Assembly: GCA_910585235.1 (NCBI GenBank)
Contig: CAJUCM010000018.1
Coordinates: 1-38,633, forward strand
From: an uncultured Christensenella sp.
GTDB taxonomy: Bacteria; Bacillota; Clostridia; Christensenellales; Borkfalkiaceae
Length of the DNA stretch: 38,633 nt
Direction: 5' to 3'
Shown: positions 14,699 through 23,019 of the stretch, piece by piece
Numbering within the stretch: the first letter of the stretch is position 1
How the letters are laid out: every line of letters starts with the position of its first letter
Position numbers and translations under genes: made by a program
Notes under the pieces: model-generated
Seen by the model: only the letters and a program-made list of their open reading frames with translations
Databases searched by the model: none
Told to the model about the DNA's origin: nothing

Positions 14699-17272
14699 AT
14701 GGATTCGGAACGTTATACGAAAAATTCTCTGAAAGCGTTGGAGGGCGCGCAGTCGCTCGCGCTCGAATACGGAAATTCCGAACTTACGACGCTGCATCTT
14801 GCTTCGGCATTGCTTGTAAAAGACGGCACGCCGTTCAGAATGCTGAAAAAGGCGGAGTGCGATGCCGAGGGACTCAGTCGCGCCGTTCTGGAAGAGGTCA
14901 AGCGCCTGCCGCGCGTTACGGGTTCGGGTGCGGGCGACGTATATCCTTCGGCGTCTTTGCGCCGTCTGCTCGCCGAGGCGGATAAACTTGCCGCGGGCAT
15001 GAAAGACGACTACGTCTCGGCGGAACATCTCTTTTTGTGCCTCTTCGACAACGCGGAGCGGGGGCTTGATAAAGTGTTCCTGCGCTTCGGCGTCAACAAA
15101 GATAAGTTTTTAAGGGGGCTCAAAGCCGTGCGCGGCACGCAGAGCGTCAAGAGCGACGATCCCGAAAGCACCTACGAGGCGCTTGAAAAATACGGAACGG
15201 ATCTCACAAAACGCGCTTCCGAGCATAAGCTGGAACCCGTTATCGGAAGAGACGAGGAGATCAGAAACGTCATCCGCATTCTTTCGAGAAAGACGAAAAA
15301 CAATCCCGTTCTGATCGGCGAGCCGGGCGTCGGTAAAACGGCGATCGCCGAGGGGCTTGCGCAGCGAATCGTCAAAGGCGACGTCCCCGAAGGGCTGAAA
15401 GACAGAACGCTTTTTGCGCTCGACGTGGGCGCGCTGATTGCGGGCGCAAAGTACCGCGGCGAGTTCGAGGAACGTCTCAAAGCCGTGCTTGCGGAAGTGA
15501 CGAAATCGGAGGGAAAAATTCTCCTGTTTATCGACGAATTACACACGGTCGTCGGCGCGGGTAAGGGCGAGGGCGCGCTCGACGCGGGCAACATCCTAAA
15601 ACCGCTTCTGGCGCGCGGTGAACTCCACTGTATCGGCGCGACCACGCTCGACGAATACCGTCAATACGTTGAAAAGGATGCGGCGCTCGAACGCAGATTC
15701 CAGCCCGTCCTTGTGGGCGAACCGACCGTTGAGGATACGATCTCCATTCTGCGCGGGCTCAAAGAGCGGTTTGAAATCTTTCACGGCGTGCGCATTCACG
15801 ACGACGCGATTGTCGCGGCGGCGACGCTCTCCAATCGCTATATCTCCGACAGATTCCTGCCCGACAAGGCGATCGACCTTGTGGACGAGGCGGCGGCGAT
15901 GATCCGAACGGAGATCGACTCCATGCCCGCCGAGCTCGATTCCATGAACCGCAAAATTATTCAGCTCGAAGTGGAGGAGAACGCGCTCTCCAAGGAGAAG
16001 GATAAACTTTCGGACGCGCGCTTAAAATCGCTCAGAGAGGAGCTGAATAAACTCAAAGCGCAGTTCGATTCCATGAAAGTCGTCTGGGAAGAGGAGAAGG
16101 ACCGCATCCGCGAGGAAAAGGATTTGAAAGAACAAATCGACTCGTTGCGCGGCGATCTCGAACACGCAAGATCGCACGGCGATTACGACACGGCGGGGCG
16201 GATCGAATACGGCGAACTGCCTGCCCTCGAAAAGAAACTCAAAGAGGCGCGCAAGAACAACAAAGAAAAGCGTATGCTTCAAGACGAAGTGACCAAAGAT
16301 CAGATCGACGAGATCGTCTCCCGCTGGACGGGGATCCCCGTCAAACGGCTCGAAGAGGGGGAGCGCGAAAAAGTCCTGCGCCTCGGCGACGAGCTTCACA
16401 AACGCGTCGTCGGTCAGAACGAGGCGGTCAGAAAGGTCTCCGACGCGATATTGAGGGCGCGTGCGGGCATTTCCGATCCCAACCGTCCGATCGGTTCGTT
16501 CCTGTTCTTGGGACCCACGGGCGTGGGCAAGACCGAACTTGCAAAATCGCTTGCGGAAAATCTCTTCGACGACGAAAAGAATCTCATCCGGATCGATATG
16601 TCCGAGTATATGGAAAAGTTCTCCGTCTCCCGTCTCGTCGGTGCGCCTCCCGGATACGTCGGCTACGAGGAGGGCGGAACGCTCACCGAGGCGGTCCGCA
16701 GAAAGCCCTACTCGATCGTGCTGTTCGACGAGATCGAAAAGGCGCACCCCGACGTGTTCAACATTTTGTTGCAGGTTCTTGACGACGGCAGGGTGACCGA
16801 TTCGCAGGGCAGAACGGTAGATTTCAAAAATACCATCATCATACTGACTTCCAACCTCGGCTCGGATATTATCATGGACGGGATCGAGAACGGCGAAATC
16901 TCGCCTGCTGCGCAGTCGAAAGTGACGGAGCTTCTCAAACGCAGTTTCCGACCCGAATTTCTGAACCGCCTCGACGAAATCGTCATGTTCAAACCGCTGT
17001 TGCAGTCGGAAATCGACGCTATTGTGGACATTCTGCTCGAACGGCTGAAAAAGCGCCTCAAAGCGGAAAATCTGACGCTCAACGTGACCGACCGCGCAAA
17101 GTCGTATATTTCGGACAGCGGCTACGATCCCGTGTACGGAGCGCGTCCCTTAAAGCGGTTTATCCAGTCGCATATTGAAACGCCGATCGCGAGATACATT
17201 GTTTCGGGTTCGCCCAAAGAGGGCAGTAAACTGACGCTCGACTATGACGGCGAAAAAATCGTTATCAAGTGA
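14699..17272 (+). CDS. clpB: ATP-dependent disaggregase ClpB
   Basis: 857 residues, the same length as classic ClpB. It extracts and refolds aggregated proteins together with DnaK. The N-terminal Clp repeat domain covers about 1-145. The first AAA+ module has Walker A GEPGVGKT (207-214). A long coiled-coil M-domain (about 400-530) distinguishes it from ClpA/ClpX. The second AAA+ module has GPTGVGKT (605-612) and YVGYEEGG. A GGAGGG SD and a TATAAT (14661-14666) precede it, but the -35 is poor. I see no CtsR heptad repeats or CIRCE element upstream, so heat control, if any, uses another site. Confidence 0.95.
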   Translation: MDSERYTKNSLKALEGAQSLALEYGNSELTTLHLASALLVKDGTPFRMLKKAECDAEGLSRAVLEEVKRLPRVTGSGAGDVYPSASLRRLLAEADKLAAGMKDDYVSAEHLFLCLFDNAERGLDKVFLRFGVNKDKFLRGLKAVRGTQSVKSDDPESTYEALEKYGTDLTKRASEHKLEPVIGRDEEIRNVIRILSRKTKNNPVLIGEPGVGKTAIAEGLAQRIVKGDVPEGLKDRTLFALDVGALIAGAKYRGEFEERLKAVLAEVTKSEGKILLFIDELHTVVGAGKGEGALDAGNILKPLLARGELHCIGATTLDEYRQYVEKDAALERRFQPVLVGEPTVEDTISILRGLKERFEIFHGVRIHDDAIVAAATLSNRYISDRFLPDKAIDLVDEAAAMIRTEIDSMPAELDSMNRKIIQLEVEENALSKEKDKLSDARLKSLREELNKLKAQFDSMKVVWEEEKDRIREEKDLKEQIDSLRGDLEHARSHGDYDTAGRIEYGELPALEKKLKEARKNNKEKRMLQDEVTKDQIDEIVSRWTGIPVKRLEEGEREKVLRLGDELHKRVVGQNEAVRKVSDAILRARAGISDPNRPIGSFLFLGPTGVGKTELAKSLAENLFDDEKNLIRIDMSEYMEKFSVSRLVGAPPGYVGYEEGGTLTEAVRRKPYSIVLFDEIEKAHPDVFNILLQVLDDGRVTDSQGRTVDFKNTIIILTSNLGSDIIMDGIENGEISPAAQSKVTELLKRSFRPEFLNRLDEIVMFKPLLQSEIDAIVDILLERLKKRLKAENLTLNVTDRAKSYISDSGYDPVYGARPLKRFIQSHIETPIARYIVSGSPKEGSKLTLDYDGEKIVIK

Positions 17273-17281
17273 TTCTATCAG

Positions 17282-17314
17282 AACTCCCGCGCTTTCTAAG
17301 CGCGGGAGTTTTTG
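17282..17314 (+). terminator. Terminator after clpB
   Basis: A perfect 12-bp GC-rich stem (17282-17293 with 17299-17310), a 5-nt loop and a T-run. Confidence 0.92.
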
Positions 17315-17352
17315 CAAGGTTGAAAAAATTTTAATTATCCGTACATTATCGC

Positions 17353-17381
17353 TTGACTTAAATTTTGATTTTGAATATACT
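17353..17381 (+). promoter_or_regulatory. Promoter of tRNA-Thr
   Basis: TTGACT (17353-17358), a 17-nt spacer and TATACT (17376-17381), 27 nt before the mature tRNA 5' end. Confidence 0.8.
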
Positions 17382-17408
17382 GATATATGTTTTTGAAATA
17401 CGTTTGTT

Positions 17409-17484
<76 letters not shown>

Positions 17485-17506
17485 TCGTCGCAACAAGGCG
17501 AATTCA

Positions 17507-17542
17507 GCAAAGAGTTACTCGTTAGAGTAACTCTTTGCTTTT
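17507..17542 (+). terminator. Terminator after tRNA-Thr
   Basis: A perfect 14-bp stem (17507-17520 with 17525-17538), a GTTA loop and a short T4 tail, 22 nt after the tRNA. Confidence 0.8.
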
Positions 17543-17560
17543 AACGCCTGTCGCTCCTCT

Positions 17561-17591
17561 TTCCAAAAAAATACGTTGTCTTTTTTTGGAA
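17561..17591. repeat. A/T-tract hairpin downstream of tRNA-Thr
   Basis: A perfect 11-bp inverted repeat (17561-17571 with 17581-17591) of TTCC followed by seven A, around a 9-nt loop. It lies in the 259-nt gap between the tRNA and the small ORF and is of unknown role. It could be a backup terminator, but no T-run follows the stem. Confidence 0.4.
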
Positions 17592-17685
17592 GCCTGATGA
17601 TCGGCAAGAGGATTTTTTCGTGCTTCGTGTAATATGAAAAATCAGGAGCGCGGAAGAATTTTTTATAACTTTTTTATAAAAACGC

Positions 17686-17714
17686 TTGCGTTTTTGTTAA
17701 GAAACTGCGATAAT
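17686..17714 (+). promoter_or_regulatory. Promoter of the small coiled-coil ORF
   Basis: TTGCGT (17686-17691), a 17-nt spacer ending in an extended -10 TGC, then GATAAT (17709-17714). A short hairpin (17678-17684 with 17689-17695) overlaps the -35 box. Confidence 0.6.
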
Positions 17715-17743
17715 GAAAAAAATAAATCACCAAGGGGAAAATG

Positions 17744-17962
17744 ATGACGAAGAGAAGCATAGCAAGAAGAGTATGCGATTTGCAATACGAGATGCGCGAA
17801 CTCGAAAGTAAGCGTTCCCGCTCTATGGCGGTCATTCTCGAAGCGCTTGTGAGAAAGACGGAACCGAATGCCGTGGAATTGATGTATTTCCGCACTTACA
17901 GCGCGAAGATCGACGAAAAGCGCGAGCAAATGCAGGCGCTTTTAAGACAGCTCGAAAAATAA
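17744..17962 (+). CDS. Small hypothetical coiled-coil protein
   Basis: 72 residues of unknown function. The sequence is nearly all helix and highly charged (RRVCDLQYEMRELESKRSRS, then KIDEKREQMQALLRQLEK), so a short antiparallel coiled coil is likely. An AAGGGG SD sits 6 nt before the ATG at 17744; an ATG one codon earlier would be only 3 nt from it, so the second is preferred. It has its own promoter with an extended -10 box and a strong terminator, which supports a real monocistronic gene. There is no signal or membrane segment. Confidence 0.72.
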   Translation: MTKRSIARRVCDLQYEMRELESKRSRSMAVILEALVRKTEPNAVELMYFRTYSAKIDEKREQMQALLRQLEK

Positions 17963-17966
17963 GCGA

Positions 17967-18006
17967 ATACAAAGACGGGACGCCGATCGGCGTCCCGTCT
18001 TTGTAT
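17967..18006. terminator. Bidirectional terminator, 40-nt perfect palindrome
   Basis: Arms 17967-17986 and 17987-18006 are exactly complementary, with no central mismatch. The hairpin would have a small GATC-centred loop and a T-rich outer arm. It lies between the small ORF and the convergent ABC permease gene. Confidence 0.8.
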
Positions 18007-18027
18007 CAATAATTTTCGTTAAAAAGT

Positions 18028-19980
18028 CTATTCGATTGCTTTCAGGCTTTCGTTCATGTCGATCTTTGTGATGCGGCGGCGCAGAACGAGCGTTACGAGA
18101 TAGGTGAAGAGTTCCACGATAAAGGGGGCGATCAGCCACACGAACCAGCTGATCCCGTTGAGCGTTCCGAACCCGATCGTCGTAAATACGATCCAATTCA
18201 GAAGGCAGGAGAGCGGGTAGCCGAACAGAATGCCGATCAGGGAAGTGATGATGACTTCACGGAAAATGTAGCCGTAAACTTCCCGATTCTGATAGCCGAG
18301 CACCATAAGGGTCGCGATCTCGCGGTTGCGTTCGCTGATATTGATATTCGTGAGCGTATAGATGACGAGTACGGTCAGAAGTCCCGCGAAAATAACGACA
18401 ACCATGGAGATCCCCATAATGGACGCCGACCCGAAATCATGGAACAGGCACAGATCGAGAAGCCCCAACCCGACAAGCACGAGCGCGGTCGAGAGGGCGA
18501 CGGCAATCACCGTCATGAAAAATCTGCCTTTGTAGCGCAGTACGTTGCGCAGGGTGGATTTATATTTGAAGGACAGCCGTTTCCAGAGAAAGGGGATTCG
18601 TTCGAGAAATACTTTTTTGCCCGATTTCGGGGGACGGGGACGCAGAAGGTTTGCGGGGCGTTCGCCTGCGGTCTTAAAGCCGGAAATCGCGGTCGCGACC
18701 AGCGTGCCCGCAACGATTGCCGTGACCGTGATGATATAATACACGATCGCGATGCTCGACGACATCGGCGGCATACAGAAGCTGTAATTGAATATAAAGT
18801 ATAAAAGGTAAGTAAGCCCCAATCCGACCAGATACGCAACGCCCCCTCCGATGAGCGTTGCCGTCAGTGCGAACAACAGATATTTACTGACGATATTGCG
18901 GGAGGAATAGCCGAGCGTCTTCAAGCAGGCGATCTGAGCGCGCTCTTCGTCGATGAGGCGCGTCATGGTGGAGAACACGACGAGCGCCGTCACGAGCAGG
19001 AACGCCGCCATGAGAACGTAGCCGATCGCGGCAACTTTTTTCCCGTACGAGGTCAGCGACTGAAAACTGAAATTGTCGTAGAGCGTAATCACTTCGACGT
19101 CCGTAAGTGCGGCGCAGATTTTTTCTTTACCGTCTGCGACCGCGTTTTTATAATTGCGGGAGAAAGCATCGAACAGATTGCGGTTTTCGATCGCAACGTA
19201 TATATCGCCCGTTGCGATCAGGGGTTTGTTGTTCTCTTCGGGCACGAACGGAAGAAGGGCGCGATAGGTCGGGATCAGGTCTTTGGAGAGGTAGAGGATA
19301 TTTTCAAGGCAGTCCATATCCGTCGTGCCCGTCGTTTCGTAGGAGATTTCCGCATCTTCCGGGTTGTTGTAACTCGGTTCGCCGTCGCGCGCAAAGGTCA
19401 GCGGACTCTGTACGATCCCGCTCACGGTAACTTTGACGGGGGACAGCCTGTCGAGCAGGGCGGTGATCTGTCCGTCCAATTCTTTGCCGTTCTGCTCGCT
19501 GAGTTTGGTGAGAATCTCTTTGAAGCTGAGTTCGATCTCTTCGCCTGACGCATAGCCTTTGATAACGTTGTCCGCCTGTTCCGCATAAGCCTGCGCTTTG
19601 TCTTTCGGCATGGTTCCTTCGACAAGGTCGGGAATATTGACCGTCGTATTTTCAAAATCGAGAAAGTACAGACGAAGCGAACGCTTTTCGTCCGTTTTCA
19701 GATCGAGAGAAATTCCCGTATCGACGTTCGCGCCCTTGAAAATTTCTTTGACGGTATCTGCGTCCTGTTGGGAAAATCCGTCTTCCGACTTGCTCTTAAT
19801 GATAAAATCGCTGACGGACTGCGCCTTGTAGTAGTCGGACAGAGAATAGTTTATTTTGTCCTGCAAAGAGCCGATCCCCGAAATGAAGCCGACGGAAATC
19901 AGCACCATTAAGATGAGGGAAATAAATCTTAACAGGTGCTTTTGATACATTTTGCCGAGCGTTTTCAAATACGTTCTCAT
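18028..19980 (-). CDS. ABC transporter permease with two FtsX domains
   Basis: 650 residues. The layout is one N-terminal transmembrane helix (about 20-38), a large extracytoplasmic domain (about 45-300), a three-helix FtsX module containing IACLKTLGYSSRNIVSKY, then a further helix and a second FtsX module with IATLMVLGYQNREVYGY. This is the MacB/YtrF-like mechanotransmission type, which handles peptides, lipids or lipoproteins rather than importing sugars. The ATG at 19980 overlaps the ATPase stop (TAATG), so the pair is translationally coupled. A GTG two codons upstream is an alternative start with better SD spacing. The substrate is unknown. Confidence 0.9.
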   Translation of the reverse strand: MRTYLKTLGKMYQKHLLRFISLILMVLISVGFISGIGSLQDKINYSLSDYYKAQSVSDFIIKSKSEDGFSQQDADTVKEIFKGANVDTGISLDLKTDEKRSLRLYFLDFENTTVNIPDLVEGTMPKDKAQAYAEQADNVIKGYASGEEIELSFKEILTKLSEQNGKELDGQITALLDRLSPVKVTVSGIVQSPLTFARDGEPSYNNPEDAEISYETTGTTDMDCLENILYLSKDLIPTYRALLPFVPEENNKPLIATGDIYVAIENRNLFDAFSRNYKNAVADGKEKICAALTDVEVITLYDNFSFQSLTSYGKKVAAIGYVLMAAFLLVTALVVFSTMTRLIDEERAQIACLKTLGYSSRNIVSKYLLFALTATLIGGGVAYLVGLGLTYLLYFIFNYSFCMPPMSSSIAIVYYIITVTAIVAGTLVATAISGFKTAGERPANLLRPRPPKSGKKVFLERIPFLWKRLSFKYKSTLRNVLRYKGRFFMTVIAVALSTALVLVGLGLLDLCLFHDFGSASIMGISMVVVIFAGLLTVLVIYTLTNINISERNREIATLMVLGYQNREVYGYIFREVIITSLIGILFGYPLSCLLNWIVFTTIGFGTLNGISWFVWLIAPFIVELFTYLVTLVLRRRITKIDMNESLKAIE

Positions 19981-20681
19981 TACCACTCGATCTCCTGAAT
20001 GGGGATGGGATTTTCGTTGATTGTGATTTTTTCGATTTCGCCGCTCTTTAAGTAAATGATTTTATCCGCCATATCTTTGAGGGCGGAATTGTGCGTTACG
20101 ATGATGACGAGCCGTTTGCGCTCTTTCGATACGTCGTACAGAAGTTTTAAGATCTTTTTGCCCGTAACGTAGTCGAGCGCGCCCGTCGGTTCGTCGCACA
20201 AAAGAAGTTTCGGGTTTTTGGCGATCGCGCGCGCAATGGAGACGCGCTGTTGTTCTCCGCCCGAAAGCTGGGCGGGAAAGTTGCCCTTGCGCTCTTCAAG
20301 CCCGACCTCGTTCAGGATCTCGTCGGGGTCGAGGTGATCCTTGCAGATTTCGACGGCGATCTCCACGTTTTCCCGCGCCGTCAGATTGGGCATGAGGTTG
20401 TAGAACTGGAATACGAATCCTACGTCGTTTCTGCGGTATTCGGTGAGCCCGCGTTTGTTGAGCGCGGTCACGTTTTTTCCGTCCAGCTCGATCTCTCCGC
20501 CCGTGGCGCTGTCCATACCGCCCAACAGATTCAGAAGGGTGGTTTTCCCCGCGCCCGAACTGCCTAAGACGACGACGAATTCCCCGTCGTTGAGTTCAAA
20601 GGAAACGTCTTTGAGTGCGTTCACTTCGATTTCGCCCGTTTTGTATTGTTTGCTTACATTCGATAATCTGAGATAGCTCAT
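19980..20681 (-). CDS. ABC transporter ATP-binding protein (MacB/LolD type)
   Basis: 233 residues, typical of the LolD/MacB ATPase group. It shows Walker A GSSGAGKTT, the Q-loop FQFYNLMPNLTARENVE, the ABC signature LSGGEQQRVSIARAIA, Walker B LLLCDEPTGALD and the switch His in IIVTHN. The start at 20681 (MSYLRLSNVSK) is chosen because GGGAG lies 5 nt upstream; an open frame extends 22 codons further but shows no conservation and crosses the promoter. It powers the adjacent FtsX-type permease. A perfect consensus promoter lies upstream. Confidence 0.95.
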   Translation of the reverse strand: MSYLRLSNVSKQYKTGEIEVNALKDVSFELNDGEFVVVLGSSGAGKTTLLNLLGGMDSATGGEIELDGKNVTALNKRGLTEYRRNDVGFVFQFYNLMPNLTARENVEIAVEICKDHLDPDEILNEVGLEERKGNFPAQLSGGEQQRVSIARAIAKNPKLLLCDEPTGALDYVTGKKILKLLYDVSKERKRLVIIVTHNSALKDMADKIIYLKSGEIEKITINENPIPIQEIEW

Positions 20682-20726
20682 AAGGTCTCCCGAACAGAAT
20701 CCGATTTTATGATCTTTGATAAAATG

Positions 20727-20755
20727 ATTATACGATACGGGAAACATTTTGTCAA
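20727..20755 (-). promoter_or_regulatory. Consensus promoter of the ABC transporter operon
   Basis: On the minus strand TTGACA (20755-20750), 17 nt, TATAAT (20732-20727). The predicted start is near 20720, with a 39-nt leader. Confidence 0.85.
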
Positions 20756-20842
20756 CCGTTAAAGATTCGTACTGTTCATGCGGAAAGTGAAAAAACCGTC
20801 ACATCCGTAATTTGTAAGCGGGGCAAATACATGAAAGCCGAC

Positions 20843-20887
20843 TGCCGTACACAAACTGTCCGAGAGGTGACGGTAATGTGTACGGCA
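20843..20887 (+). promoter_or_regulatory. Hairpin presenting the SD and enclosing the start of the choloylglycine-hydrolase gene
   Basis: A perfect 11-bp inverted repeat (20843-20853 with 20877-20887) is extended by an inner 6-bp stem (20855-20860 with 20869-20874, one U-G pair). The apical loop (20861-20868) holds the SD GAGAGG, and the last two bases of the ATG (20877-20878) are in the outer stem. This is a good candidate for control of translation initiation. Confidence 0.55.
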
Positions 20888-21850
20888 ATTTCTTACAAAA
20901 CCAAAAACTTTTATTTCGGGCGGACGCTCGACTATGACTGCTCCTACGGAGAACAGGTCACGATCACGCCCCGCAACTATCCGCTCCGTTTCAGAATGAC
21001 GAATGAAATTAAAAGACATTACGCCTATATCGGAATGGCGCACGTCGCGGACGGTTACCCGCTCTATTACGACGGCGGAAACGAAGAGGGGCTTGCCGTG
21101 GCGGGGCTGAATTTTGTGGGAAACGCCTGTTTTTTTGAGGCGCGGAAGGATAAGATCGATCTTGCGCAGTTTGAACTGATCCCGTATCTGCTCGGCGTTT
21201 GCAAGAGTGCGGAGGAGGCGGTCTCCCGCCTCAGAGAGATCAACCTTGTTTCGCTCCCGTTTTCCGACCGGTTCCCCGTTGCGGAACTACATTATCTGAT
21301 CGCGGATAAAAACGGCTCCTATACCGTTGAGTTTGTCAAGGAGGGATTGTGCGTCTATGAAAATCCCGTGGGCGTTCTGACGAATAATCCGCCCTTTCCC
21401 GCACAGCTCTTATCGCTTGGCGACTGTATCAACGTGACGAGCGAAGAACCTCGCAGTCGATTTTCAGAAATATACAACCCTGCGGAAATCAGCCGCGGAA
21501 TGGGCGCTTTGGGGTTGCCCGGCGATTGGTCGTCGAAATCGAGATTTGCGCGGGCGGCGTTCGTAAAACTCAATTCCGTTCCCGCGGGCGACGGCGAAGA
21601 GGAGAGCGTGAACGAGTTCTTTCACGTTATGAACACCGTCTCGCAGCCGCGCGGCAGTTGCAGGTGGAAAGGCGGTTATGAGATCACCGTCTATACTTCC
21701 TGTTTCAGCGCGCAAAGGGGTGCTTACTATTATACGGCTTACGGGAATCACCGCATTTGCGGGGTGGAACTTTTCAAACATGATTTGGAGGGGGAACGGA
21801 TCGCCGCATATCCCTTAATGCTTCACGAAGATATTGCGTATCAGACTTAG
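20876..21850 (+). CDS. Choloylglycine hydrolase family protein (bile salt hydrolase / penicillin V acylase type)
   Basis: 324 residues, the usual length for Gram-positive members. These N-terminal-nucleophile enzymes cleave linear amides such as glycine/taurine-conjugated bile salts or penicillin V. The start at 20876 gives MCTAIS, so Cys2 becomes the N-terminal nucleophile; an upstream open frame to 20831 would bury it. Further conserved residues are visible: Arg16 and Asp19 in GRTLDYD, Asn in GLNFVGNA, Asn in LTNNPPF and Arg in SRFARAAF. An SD (GAGAGG) lies 8 nt before the ATG inside a hairpin loop. Bile-salt versus penicillin preference cannot be settled by eye. Confidence 0.9.
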   Translation: MCTAISYKTKNFYFGRTLDYDCSYGEQVTITPRNYPLRFRMTNEIKRHYAYIGMAHVADGYPLYYDGGNEEGLAVAGLNFVGNACFFEARKDKIDLAQFELIPYLLGVCKSAEEAVSRLREINLVSLPFSDRFPVAELHYLIADKNGSYTVEFVKEGLCVYENPVGVLTNNPPFPAQLLSLGDCINVTSEEPRSRFSEIYNPAEISRGMGALGLPGDWSSKSRFARAAFVKLNSVPAGDGEEESVNEFFHVMNTVSQPRGSCRWKGGYEITVYTSCFSAQRGAYYYTAYGNHRICGVELFKHDLEGERIAAYPLMLHEDIAYQT

Positions 21851-21853
21851 AAC

Positions 21854-21883
21854 AAAACGGCGGGTCAGTTCCCGCCGTTTTTC
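21854..21883 (+). terminator. Terminator after the choloylglycine hydrolase gene
   Basis: A perfect 11-bp stem (21854-21864 with 21871-21881), a 6-nt loop and a T-run. Confidence 0.9.
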
Positions 21884-22008
21884 TTAGGATTCGGAAAGGA
21901 TCGCGTTCCGATAACTTATATACGCGATCAGCGCGCAGTCGAACAGACGGTATTCGGGATCATGATGATAACGACGATTGCAAGACCGTAATAATTGAAC
22001 CAACACAT
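21884..22008 (-). pseudogene. Remnant of a small membrane protein gene
   Basis: On the minus strand an ATG at 22008 opens a 26-codon frame encoding a hydrophobic helix (MCWFNYYGLAIVVIIMIPN) that then runs into a stop. A different frame continues FDCALIAYISYRNAILSES to a stop at 21884-21886. Together they look like the first and a middle membrane segment of a small multi-helix protein joined by a deletion or frameshift. It lies just after the flavin-reductase-like gene on the same strand. The family is only a resemblance from memory. Confidence 0.4.
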
Positions 22009-22017
22009 TCTGCGATT

Positions 22018-22926
22018 TTATTTTTTCTCTTTTCTGCGCTTGTCGTTGATGATTTGAAGCGCGGCTTCGTCAATGACGGAAATTCCCTCTTCCTTGGCGA
22101 TGGACACCATTTGGCTTAAAGCCGCTTTCAGAAAGATGCGGGGGATCTTCGTAAGTTTTGCGCAAGCCTCGTCGGTAAAAGTCACGTTCGGGTCGATGCG
22201 CTTTGCCGCATATTTGACGGAATCGAAATCGCCCTCTTTCGCCTGTATCTTTTCGGGAAAGGGCTTCTTGAAACGCGAACACCAGAAATTCGTGCTGTCG
22301 CGATAGCCGTAATCCACGGGAACAGGCGGGAAGTTCTTTGCGGAAACGCCGTCCACAATGGAATTATAGTATTTTTCTTTCATTAAAATTTTATCGATTT
22401 TCAGAATGAAGTGCGCGCCGAACTTGCTTGTGATGCCGTTAAAATTGCGGTAGGGCGCCTCGTACCCTTCAAGGCAGCCCGCTTTGTCGAGGTGCGCGTC
22501 CTCCAAGCTGCTGTCCCAGGTGCATTCAAACACTTGAAAAGCCTCTTTCAGCACTTTGGGTCTTTCGCCTTCGGCTTGCCCGTCTTCCAGCGTAAAAAGA
22601 CAGTTTTTCATCTTTTCGTCCGTCGTTTCGCCGGGGAATCCGAGGCGCACCGCTTCGCGGAAATATTTTCTGTCGTCGGGAATAAAATTGAGCGAAACTT
22701 TGCTTCCGCGCAAAATGTTCTGCGCCGTGTTGGAACTATTGCGGCATTCCAGAATCATGGCGTAATATTCCTTGCCCGCGATGTAATAAGGGAAGCAGAG
22801 GGAATAAGCGCCGAGGTTGGTTTTGCCGTTTTCCGAAACCGTACCGACGAGGGTCGTCGGCATGGGGAAGAACGAAGAGGTCTGATAAAAATTGTCAACG
22901 ATGCGTAAGTCTTTGAAAGAACTCAT
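22018..22926 (-). CDS. Flavin-reductase-like protein with a C-terminal PCP_red-like domain
   Basis: 302 residues. Residues about 15-200 fit the FMN-binding split barrel of the flavin reductase/DIM6-NTAB group (FPMPTTLVGTVSENGKTNLG, then GSKVSLNFI). The final 55 residues (FTDEACAKLTKIPRIFLKAA, then AKEEGISVIDEAAL) resemble the small PCP_red helical domain found at the C-terminus of light-independent protochlorophyllide reductase subunits and in some other redox proteins. A cytoplasmic flavin-dependent oxidoreductase is likely; the substrate is unknown. The ATG has an AAGGAG SD 7 nt upstream. No chlorophyll genes are present, so the tail is not photosynthetic. Confidence 0.8.
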   Translation of the reverse strand: MSSFKDLRIVDNFYQTSSFFPMPTTLVGTVSENGKTNLGAYSLCFPYYIAGKEYYAMILECRNSSNTAQNILRGSKVSLNFIPDDRKYFREAVRLGFPGETTDEKMKNCLFTLEDGQAEGERPKVLKEAFQVFECTWDSSLEDAHLDKAGCLEGYEAPYRNFNGITSKFGAHFILKIDKILMKEKYYNSIVDGVSAKNFPPVPVDYGYRDSTNFWCSRFKKPFPEKIQAKEGDFDSVKYAAKRIDPNVTFTDEACAKLTKIPRIFLKAALSQMVSIAKEEGISVIDEAALQIINDKRRKEKK

Positions 22927-22972
22927 TTGATTGCTCCTTATTTTTTTTATTTTATGATATGCGGTCGTTGCG

Positions 22973-23002
22973 GGAAAACAATCCCGCCGCGTTGCGGCGG
23001 GA
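22973..23002 (-). terminator. Terminator after the glycerophosphodiesterase gene
   Basis: On the minus strand a 9-bp GC stem (22982-22990 with 22994-23002) with a 3-nt loop is followed by TTGTTTTCC. It lies between the minus-strand phosphodiesterase gene and the flavin-reductase-like gene. Confidence 0.75.
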
Positions 23003-23019
23003 CGGCTAAGGCAATAAAA

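Noticed and set aside
17561..17591. Second terminator after the tRNA
   Set aside because: The stem is good, but its own arms contain the A/T runs and no T-tract follows the hairpin, so it is listed only as a repeat.
20831..20875. Upstream extension of the choloylglycine hydrolase frame
   Set aside because: It would place the nucleophile Cys internally, is not a signal peptide, and the SD fits the ATG at 20876.
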